Program-made: the position numbers and the translations under genes
Part shown: piece after piece, positions 1 through 4,704 of the stretch
Layout: each line of letters starts with the position of its first letter
Position numbering within the stretch: the stretch's first letter is position 1
Notes under the pieces: model-generated
Database searches by the model: none
The model's input: only the letters and a program-made list of their open reading frames with translations
Told to the model about the DNA's origin: nothing
DNA from: Oxalobacteraceae bacterium
GTDB lineage: Bacteria; Pseudomonadota; Gammaproteobacteria; Burkholderiales; Burkholderiaceae_D
Direction of reading: 5' to 3'
DNA: 5,055 bases
Assembly (NCBI GenBank): GCA_947446335.1
Contig: CANFGA010000280.1
Location: forward strand, 1 to 5,055

Positions 1-1064
1 AGTGCAATCACGGCGATCGCAGCCTTGACCTTGGTCGGCAGACGCGACTTGAGCCAGATGAACACGACGTAAGCGGCAACGGCAACCATCAGCACATACA
101 TGAAGTCGGCCGTGGTGGCGCGCAGCACCGAGTAGAACGGCGTGAAGTACCAGGTCGGAGCAATGTGCAACGGTGTCTTCAGCGAATCGGCAGGGATGAA
201 GTTGTTGTACTCGAGGAAGTAACCGCCCATTTCCGGTGCAAAGAACACGACGGTGCTGAAGATCAGCAGGAAGATCGATACGCCGAACAAGTCATGCACC
301 GTGTAGTAAGGATGCGAAGGAATCGAATCAACCGGATGGCCATCGGCGCCGATGTTATCCTTGACTTCAATGCCATCCGGATTGCTCGAACCAACTTCAT
401 GCAGTGCGATCAGATGCGCGACAACCAGACCCAGCAATACCAGCGGGATCGCGATCACGTGAAACGCGAAGAAGCGGTTCAGCGTGGCGTCGGAGACGAC
501 GTAGTCACCGCGGATCCACAGCGACAGGTCCGGTCCGATGAATGGAATCGCGCCGAACAGGTTGACGATCACCTGCGCGCCCCAGTATGACATCTGGCCC
601 CATGGCAGCAAATAGCCAAAGAACGCTTCAGCCATCAGGCACAGGAAAATCGCGAAGCCGAACAGCCAGATCAATTCGCGCGGCTTGCGGTACGAACCGT
701 ACAGCAGCGCGCGCGTCATGTGCAGGTAAACGATGATGAAGAAGGCGGAAGCGCCGGTCGAGTGCATGTAGCGCACCAGCCAGCCCCACGGTACTTCGCG
801 CATGATGTATTCGACCGAACCGAAGGCCAGATTGGCGTCCGGCTTGTAGTGCATCGTCAGGAAGATGCCGGTGACGATCTGCATGACCAGCACCAGCATC
901 GCCAGCGAGCCGAAGATGTACCAGAAATTGAGACTCTTTGGCGCGTAATACTTGCCCCATTGATCATTCCACAGCTTGGTCAGCGGAAAGCGGTCATCGA
1001 CCCAGCCCACGGCTTTTTCGGCCAGCGGCGCGTCGGCCGGGAATTTTGTTTCATGAAAAGCCAT
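1..1064 (-). CDS. petB: Cytochrome b subunit of the ubiquinol-cytochrome c reductase (bc1) complex, C-terminus cut by window edge
   Basis: This is the membrane subunit of complex III that binds both b hemes and the Qo and Qi quinone sites. The 354 residues visible begin MAFHETKFPA. Helix B holds H101 and H115, and helix D holds H202 and H217; these are the expected heme ligands. The conserved GYLLPWGQMSYWGA block (150-163) and HPYYTVHDLFG (251-261) are present. The Qo-site motif, usually PEWY, reads PTWY (303-306). Helices A to F can be placed at about 46-70, 100-123, 133-152, 198-222, 258-277 and 318-338; the last helices lie beyond the left edge. The start is the ATG 2 nt after the petA stop, with an AGGTGAGG Shine-Dalgarno inside the end of petA, so translation is probably coupled. 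A full betaproteobacterial protein would be roughly 100 residues longer. petC should follow off the edge. Identity is very secure. Confidence 0.97.
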   Translation of the reverse strand, partial: MAFHETKFPADAPLAEKAVGWVDDRFPLTKLWNDQWGKYYAPKSLNFWYIFGSLAMLVLVMQIVTGIFLTMHYKPDANLAFGSVEYIMREVPWGWLVRYMHSTGASAFFIIVYLHMTRALLYGSYRKPRELIWLFGFAIFLCLMAEAFFGYLLPWGQMSYWGAQVIVNLFGAIPFIGPDLSLWIRGDYVVSDATLNRFFAFHVIAIPLVLLGLVVAHLIALHEVGSSNPDGIEVKDNIGADGHPVDSIPSHPYYTVHDLFGVSIFLLIFSTVVFFAPEMGGYFLEYNNFIPADSLKTPLHIAPTWYFTPFYSVLRATTADFMYVLMVAVAAYVVFIWLKSRLPTKVKAAIAVIA

Positions 1065-1066
1065 GG

Positions 1067-1675
1067 TTATGCCTCACCTTTCTCGTCTTTGCCGATGACC
1101 AGTTTGGTATCGCTCAAATACATGTGGCGCGGCACTTGCAGATTGTCCGGCGCGGGTTTGTTCTTGAATACGCGACCGGCCATGTCGAAGGTCGAACCGT
1201 GGCATGGGCACAGGAAGCCGCCTTCCCAGTCGTCCGGCAGCGATGCTTGCGGGCCGGGCGTGAACTTGGTCGAAGGCGAGCAGCCCAGATGGGTGCAGAT
1301 GCCGACCGCCACCAGCAGCTCAGGCTTGATCGAGCGGTGTTCGTTGCGTGCGTATTCGGGCGTGTATTCTTCCGGATTGCGCTTGGAGTCGGCATCGGCC
1401 ACTTTGCCGTCGGTCAGCTTCAGCGATGCGACCATTTCGGGCGTGCGCTTGACGATCCAGACCGGCTTGCCGCGCCATTCGACTGTTCTCATCTCGCCTG
1501 GCAGCATGCCGGCGAGATCAACTTCTACCGGCGCACCGGCGGCTTTCGCCTTTTCCGATGGCTGGAATGTACTTACCAACGCCCCTGCGGTGGCCAAACC
1601 GACCACACTGCCCGCCGCGCACGTAGCGACGAGCAAGCCGCGTCGGCCGGAATCGACCTGCTTTTCGTTACTCAT
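1067..1675 (-). CDS. petA: Rieske [2Fe-2S] iron-sulfur subunit of the bc1 complex
   Basis: A complete 202-residue protein that takes an electron from ubiquinol at the Qo site and passes it to cytochrome c1. The N-terminus has a twin-arginine motif (GRRGLLV, residues 10-16) followed by a hydrophobic stretch to about residue 35. That is the usual Tat-dependent, uncleaved membrane anchor, so the cluster domain lies in the periplasm. The two Rieske boxes are CTHLGC (127-132) and CPCHGS (156-161). Cluster ligands are C127, H129, C156 and H159; C132 and C158 should form the stabilising disulfide. Residue 163 is Phe where mitochondrial and alphaproteobacterial proteins have Tyr. The start ATG has a modest GGGG 5 nt upstream, and no longer extension fits the family. 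It is the first gene of the operon and is followed immediately by petB. Length and motifs are normal for Betaproteobacteria. Confidence 0.97.
   Translation of the reverse strand: MSNEKQVDSGRRGLLVATCAAGSVVGLATAGALVSTFQPSEKAKAAGAPVEVDLAGMLPGEMRTVEWRGKPVWIVKRTPEMVASLKLTDGKVADADSKRNPEEYTPEYARNEHRSIKPELLVAVGICTHLGCSPSTKFTPGPQASLPDDWEGGFLCPCHGSTFDMAGRVFKNKPAPDNLQVPRHMYLSDTKLVIGKDEKGEA
1072..1079 (-). promoter_or_regulatory. Ribosome-binding site of petB inside petA
   Basis: On the minus strand AGGTGAGG lies 7 nt before the petB ATG and within the last codons of petA. Only 2 nt separate the petA stop from the petB start, which suggests translational coupling of two subunits needed in equal amounts. 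Confidence 0.7.
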
Positions 1676-1740
1676 ACCAACCCCAATCAGTCAAAATGCG
1701 AAATCTTACGAAGCCCGAATAGTGCTTCTAACAACCTTAA

Positions 1741-1769
1741 ATTATAAGTCAAGCGCGAAGCGATTTGAA
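1741..1769 (-). promoter_or_regulatory. Predicted sigma70-type promoter of petA-petB
   Basis: The minus strand shows a perfect TATAAT (1746-1741) with TTCAAA (1769-1764) as a 4-of-6 match to the -35 consensus, separated by exactly 17 bp. Transcription would start near 1734 and give a leader of about 60 nt before the petA ATG. A TTGACT directly abuts the TATAAT, but it is too close to be its -35 element. The call is based on consensus matching only. Confidence 0.6.
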
Positions 1770-1894
1770 GCAAAAACGTTGCCGCTGTCTCAATTCAGGT
1801 CTTTTGTGGCCTGTATGGTATCGCAAAGCGCTTGTCTGCAGCGCCGCCCGCCTTGATCGCCCGTGTCAAAGCGGCAATTGTCGCCCCGGTTCAA

Positions 1895-1908
1895 CGCCGG
1901 CACCGGCG
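1895..1908. repeat. Small GC-rich inverted repeat
   Basis: CGCCGG-CA-CCGGCG is a perfect 6-bp inverted repeat, which would fold as a 5-bp stem with a 4-nt loop. It is flanked on both sides by TTCAA in direct orientation. It has no T-tract on either side, so it is not an intrinsic terminator. It lies just upstream of the candidate mscL promoter. Its function is unknown and it may be chance in GC-rich DNA. Confidence 0.35.
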
Positions 1909-1915
1909 CGTTCAA

Positions 1916-1944
1916 TTGGTTTCTGACTGAAACGATAGTATGAT
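1916..1944 (+). promoter_or_regulatory. mscL: Candidate promoter of mscL
   Basis: TTGGTT (1916-1921) and TATGAT (1939-1944) are spaced by 17 bp. The -10 box is a 5-of-6 match and the -35 box is weak (3 of 6). A start near 1951 would leave a leader of roughly 30 nt containing the ribosome-binding site. The inverted repeat GTTTC-TGACT-GAAAC (1919-1933) lies in the spacer and could be an operator. A second -10-like box, CATAAT (1960-1965), is too close to the ribosome-binding site to be preferred. Confidence 0.4.
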
Positions 1945-1982
1945 CGGGGCGTCTTTTTGCATAATTTTTGGGAGTATTGAAC

Positions 1983-2399
1983 ATGGCAATGATGCAAGAA
2001 TTCAAGCAATTCGCGATGAGGGGCAATGTCGTCGATCTGGCGGTCGGTATCATCATCGGATCGGCGTTCGGAAAAATCGTCGCCTCGTTGGTGGAAGACA
2101 TCGTGATGCCGCCGATCAGCAAGCTGTTTGGCGGACTCGATTTTGCCAACTATTATCTACCGCTGAACAATCAGGGCATGCACTTGACCCTGATCGAGGC
2201 GAAGAAAGCCGGCGCGGTATTTGCCTACGGTAACTTCATCACGATCTTGATCAATTTCATCATCCTGGCCTTCATCATTTTCCAGATGGTGCGCCTGGTG
2301 AACAAGGCGCGCAGCAGCAATGAGCCGGCACCGGCGCCGGTGATCACGCCCGAAGAGATCGTGCTGCTGCGCGAAATAAGGGATAGCCTGAAGAAGTAG
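1983..2399 (+). CDS. mscL: Large-conductance mechanosensitive channel MscL
   Basis: A 138-residue inner-membrane channel that forms homopentamers and opens a wide pore under membrane tension, releasing solutes during sudden osmotic downshock. The N-terminal amphipathic helix and TM1 carry the family signature: FKQFAMRGNVVDLAVG (7-22) followed by IIIGSAFGKIV (23-33). L19 and I23 occupy the constriction positions that are L19 and V23 in E. coli. TM2 runs at about 78-103 (starting near FAYGNF), and the cytoplasmic bundle helix ends with EEIVLLREIRDSLKK. The Ala/Pro-rich linker APAPVIT precedes that helix, as is usual. The ATG at 1983 was chosen because GGGAG lies 8 nt upstream and because it aligns with the E. 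coli start; a TTG at 1968 would add an unsupported extension. It is divergent from petA and is followed 53 nt later by a protease gene. Length is normal (E. coli 136). Confidence 0.97.
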   Translation: MAMMQEFKQFAMRGNVVDLAVGIIIGSAFGKIVASLVEDIVMPPISKLFGGLDFANYYLPLNNQGMHLTLIEAKKAGAVFAYGNFITILINFIILAFIIFQMVRLVNKARSSNEPAPAPVITPEEIVLLREIRDSLKK

Positions 2400-2400
2400 C

Positions 2401-2430
2401 AGGGCGCCGATCTGGTTGCACCTTGTTTTT
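2401..2430 (+). terminator. Weak terminator-like hairpin after mscL
   Basis: The arm AGGGCGC (2401-2407) can pair with GCACCTT (2418-2424) in a 7-bp stem with one C-A mismatch and one G-U pair. It begins right after the mscL stop and is followed by GTTTTTG and then a second T-run (2434-2441). It could attenuate rather than fully stop transcription into the protease gene. The stem is imperfect and the 10-nt loop is large, so this is a weak call. Confidence 0.3.
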
Positions 2431-2452
2431 GCCATTTTTTTGATGAAATTTT

Positions 2453-3613
2453 ATGCGACAACTCTGGTTATTGTTTGCCCAGTCGGTGACCGTCATTCTG
2501 GCGCTGTATTTCGTTTATGTCGCCACCGGCCCGGAGTGGGGCGGGCGCGTGGTGCCGCGGGTCCAGCAGATGGGAACCGCCGCCGCACCCGCAGCGCTGC
2601 TTGAAGCGACGACGACGCCGCCCGGGTCCGGGGGCTCTTACCGCGAGGCGGCCGGGCGCGCGATGCCGGCGGTGGTCAACATCCTGACCAGCAAGGCGCC
2701 GGTGCGGGCCGACAATCCCTTGCTGCGCGATCCATTTTTCAAGCGTTTCTTCGGCGAGCGCAATGGCGAACAGGCGCCGGCCGAGTCCAGCCTCGGTTCC
2801 GGCGTCATCGTCAGCCCTGAAGGCTACATCCTGACCAATAACCATGTCGTCGAGGGCGCCGACGAGATCGAAGTCGTGCTGGCCGATGGCCGCAGAAGCG
2901 CCGCCAACGTGGTCGGCCTCGATCCGGAGACCGATCTGGCGGTCATCAAGATCAAGCTCGACAAGCTGCCGGTGATGGTGCTCGGCCAGGTCGAACAGGC
3001 GCGCGTGGGCGATGTGGTGCTGGCGATCGGCAATCCGTTCGGTGTGGGCCAGACCGTGACGATGGGGATCATTTCTGCGCTGGGGCGCAACAACTTGCAC
3101 ATCAATCATTTCGAGAATTTCATCCAGACCGATGCCGCGATCAATTTCGGCAATTCGGGTGGCGCCTTGATCGATACCCACGGCAACATGCTTGGCATCA
3201 ATTCGGCGATTTATTCGCAAAGCGGCGGCTCGGTCGGCATCGGTTTTGCGATTCCGGTCTCGACCGCGAAGACGGTGATGGAGTCGATCATCAAGTCCGG
3301 CCACGTGGTGCGCGGCTGGATCGGCGTCGAATCGCAGGAAATCACGCCGGAACTGGCCGACAGCTTCGGCTTGAGCCGCCGTAGCGGCGCCATCATCGCC
3401 GGCATCGTCAGAAATGGCCCGGCCGATCGCGGCGGCATGCGTCCGGGCGACATCCTGTTGACAGTGGCCGGCAAACCGGTGGCCGATACTAACGAGATGC
3501 TGAACCTGATCGCACAATTGCAGCCGGACCAGAAAGCCGAGATGACGGTGTTGCGCAAGGGCAGCGTCACCACGCTCGCCATCGTGGTGGGCAAGCGCCC
3601 GCCAGCGAGATGA
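2453..3613 (+). CDS. Membrane-anchored HtrA-family serine protease with one PDZ domain (DegS/AlgW-like)
   Basis: A 386-residue trypsin-like periplasmic protease of the HtrA/Do family. Residues 5-25 form one hydrophobic helix without an obvious signal-peptidase site, so it is probably an inner-membrane anchor facing the periplasm. An Ala/Thr/Pro/Gly-rich linker (about 42-62) follows. The protease domain (about 63-285) has the catalytic triad H131 (TNNHVV), D161 (DLAVI) and S235 (GNSGGAL). A single PDZ domain fills about 288-384. One anchor plus one PDZ matches DegS/AlgW, the sensor proteases that cut the anti-sigma factor RseA/MucA to release sigma E. SYREAAGRAMPAVVN (62-76) and VVRGWIG (285-291) also resemble DegS. 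However, DPFFKRFFG (93-101) is more typical of DegP/DegQ, so the DegS role is inferred. The start lacks a clear Shine-Dalgarno and sits in a T-rich stretch. An old database name for such proteins, 2-alkenal reductase, should be ignored. Confidence 0.93.
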   Translation: MRQLWLLFAQSVTVILALYFVYVATGPEWGGRVVPRVQQMGTAAAPAALLEATTTPPGSGGSYREAAGRAMPAVVNILTSKAPVRADNPLLRDPFFKRFFGERNGEQAPAESSLGSGVIVSPEGYILTNNHVVEGADEIEVVLADGRRSAANVVGLDPETDLAVIKIKLDKLPVMVLGQVEQARVGDVVLAIGNPFGVGQTVTMGIISALGRNNLHINHFENFIQTDAAINFGNSGGALIDTHGNMLGINSAIYSQSGGSVGIGFAIPVSTAKTVMESIIKSGHVVRGWIGVESQEITPELADSFGLSRRSGAIIAGIVRNGPADRGGMRPGDILLTVAGKPVADTNEMLNLIAQLQPDQKAEMTVLRKGSVTTLAIVVGKRPPAR

Positions 3614-3620
3614 TGAACAA

Positions 3621-3650
3621 TTTGGAGAGCAATACTTTGGAGAGTAATAC
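3621..3650 (+). repeat. 15-bp tandem duplication carrying two ribosome-binding sites
   Basis: TTTGGAGAGCAATAC (3621-3635) is followed directly by TTTGGAGAGTAATAC (3636-3650), differing by one C/T change. Each copy holds GGAGAG. The second copy lies 6 nt before the ATG at 3651 and is the working Shine-Dalgarno; the first is 21 nt from the start. The repeat fills most of the 37-nt gap between the protease stop and the next gene. Confidence 0.9.
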
Positions 3651-4349
3651 ATGCATTTGCGCGATTTGACGCAGTTCCTGGCGGAATTGAGCGAGAACAA
3701 CAATCGCCCGTGGTTCGCGATGAACAAGCCGCGCTACGATATCTTGCGCGCCGAATTTCTCGAGGTGGTGACCGCCTTGATCGGTGAGCTGAGCCGCTTC
3801 GATCCCTTGGTGGCGCATTGCAATCCCAAAAAAGCGTTGTTCCGGATTAACCGCGACTTGCGTTTCGGACACGACAAACGCCCGTACAAGACGCGCTTTT
3901 CAGCCGCCATCGTGCCCAACGACTTGCGCCGCCCGAGCACCGCTGGCGGACCCGCATATTATTTGCAGATCGGCGCTGACGGCCAATTATTGTTCGGTGC
4001 CGGCGAATACACGCCGCCGCCGCCGCGCCTGCGCGCGATCCGCACCCGGATGGTGATTGACGCCGCCGGTTTCTCGAAGGTGCTGAAGAACAGCAAACTG
4101 GTGCGCACTTTCGGCCAGTTGCAAACCGAAGGCAAGCTGCTGCGCCCGCCCAAGGGCTTCGATGCGCAGGACGTGCACATCGAGTCCATCAAGCTGCGCA
4201 GCTTTTTTGTCTGGCGCGAAGTCGACTTGAAGTTGAACGAGCCCGATCAACTGGTGCCGGACTTGGCCAGCGGGCTCAAGGATAGTTTTGCGTTGGTGGA
4301 CTGGCTGCGCGCAGTCGTCGTTGTTGATCAACCGGATCAACCCGAGTAA
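3651..4349 (+). CDS. DUF2461 (TIGR02453) family protein of unknown function
   Basis: A 232-residue soluble protein with no signal peptide or membrane helix. I recognise the DUF2461 family from ENNNRPWFAMNKPRYD (15-30) near the N-terminus and RINRDLRFGHDKRPYKT (65-81), the two most conserved blocks. GPAYYLQI (100-107), GAGEY (116-120) and FFVWRE (185-190) also fit. The conserved Arg, Asp, Lys and Tyr residues in the second block could form a phosphate- or nucleic-acid-binding surface, but that is speculation; the family has no established function that I know of. The ATG at 3651 has GGAGAG 6 nt upstream, in the second copy of a tandem repeat. Length is typical for the family. It lies 37 nt after the protease gene and 21 nt before a cupin gene, so the three are probably co-transcribed. 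The neighbours do not reveal its job. Confidence 0.88.
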   Translation: MHLRDLTQFLAELSENNNRPWFAMNKPRYDILRAEFLEVVTALIGELSRFDPLVAHCNPKKALFRINRDLRFGHDKRPYKTRFSAAIVPNDLRRPSTAGGPAYYLQIGADGQLLFGAGEYTPPPPRLRAIRTRMVIDAAGFSKVLKNSKLVRTFGQLQTEGKLLRPPKGFDAQDVHIESIKLRSFFVWREVDLKLNEPDQLVPDLASGLKDSFALVDWLRAVVVVDQPDQPE

Positions 4350-4358
4350 TTTGTTCTT

Positions 4359-4364
4359 GAGGAG
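4359..4364 (+). promoter_or_regulatory. Ribosome-binding site deciding the cupin start
   Basis: GAGGAG lies 6 nt before the ATG at 4371 and immediately touches the in-frame ATG at 4365. The spacing favours 4371, which drops two residues (Met-Ser) from the longer reading frame. Confidence 0.75.
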
Positions 4365-4370
4365 ATGTCA

Positions 4371-4697
4371 ATGGCTTTGCCACATGCAGCGAGCGGTGAC
4401 GTGATCACGGTCGGACGAGGTGCGCAAGACTTTTCCCAATTTTCGGCGCATGCGCTGGCCAAGACCAAGGAATTGGAATTGGTGCGCTTGATCTTGCCGA
4501 AAGGTAAAAGCATGCCCGAGCACCATGTACCCGGGGAGTTGACGCTGCTGTGTCTGGAAGGCAAGATTGTCGTCGACGTGCACGGCAAGGAGCGCACACT
4601 GCACGCCGGCGAGATGCTGTATCTGTTCGGCGGCCAGGCCCATGCGCTGCGCGCCGAACAGGATGCGGTGGCCTTGTTGACGATCCTGCTGGTCTAG
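4371..4697 (+). CDS. Small single-domain cupin protein
   Basis: A 108-residue protein made of one RmlC-like beta-barrel (cupin_2 type). Motif 1 spans about G45 to G64 and includes PEHHVPGE (49-56), where E50/H51, H52 and E56 are candidate metal ligands in place of a strict HxHxxxE. Motif 2 is GEMLYLFGGQAHAL (80-93), with H91 as the conserved histidine; the usual proline of PxG is missing. The substrate cannot be read from the sequence. Small cupins include metal-dependent dioxygenases, isomerases and sugar- or ligand-binding proteins. The ATG at 4371 is preferred over the ATG at 4365 because GAGGAG (4359-4364) is spaced 6 nt from it but directly abuts the other. It begins 21 nt after the DUF2461 stop, probably in the same transcript, and its stop is 7 bp from the convergent gpsA stop. 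Confidence 0.85.
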   Translation: MALPHAASGDVITVGRGAQDFSQFSAHALAKTKELELVRLILPKGKSMPEHHVPGELTLLCLEGKIVVDVHGKERTLHAGEMLYLFGGQAHALRAEQDAVALLTILLV

Positions 4698-4704
4698 GGC
4701 GCCC

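Larger units (their letters stand above)
1676..1982. other. Divergent intergenic region between petA and mscL
   Basis: These 307 bp contain no convincing gene. The petA-proximal part (about 1676-1770) is AT-rich and carries the petA promoter and leader. The middle (about 1790-1910) is GC-rich with a small perfect hairpin at 1895-1908. The mscL-proximal part (1911-1982) is AT-rich again and carries a candidate promoter, an inverted repeat in its spacer and the mscL ribosome-binding site. Reading frames that cross this region in both directions lack a good ribosome-binding site and resemble no known family. Confidence 0.75.

Noticed and set aside
1710..1728. GAAGC/GCTTC inverted repeat in the petA leader as a regulatory hairpin
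   Set aside because: A 5-bp stem with a 9-nt loop is weak, and there is no T-run or overlap with the ribosome-binding site to give it a role.
720..1856. Long plus-strand open frames opposite petB and petA (also 938-1747)
   Set aside because: They run antisense to two highly conserved genes, have no family motifs, and lack good ribosome-binding sites.
1853..1869. TTGA-N9-TCAA resembling an FNR/Anr box upstream of the bc1 operon
   Set aside because: The half-sites are incomplete and the spacing is wrong for the TTGAT-N4-ATCAA consensus, so it is probably chance.
1790..2149. A 119-codon minus-strand frame crossing the intergenic region into mscL
   Set aside because: It overlaps the mscL start and TM1 coding sequence in antisense, shows no recognisable domain, and its composition looks like translated non-coding DNA.
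2416..2444. A possible promoter for the protease gene (TTGCAC, 17 bp, TTTGAT)
   Set aside because: Both boxes are poor matches and the start point would fall almost on the ATG, giving a leaderless message. I prefer read-through from mscL or an unseen promoter.
2468..3727. A 419-codon open frame on the minus strand opposite the protease gene
   Set aside because: It is a shadow of a GC-rich gene. Its translation is loaded with His, Arg, Asp and Gln, shows no domain, and the plus strand encodes a complete HtrA protease with its catalytic triad.
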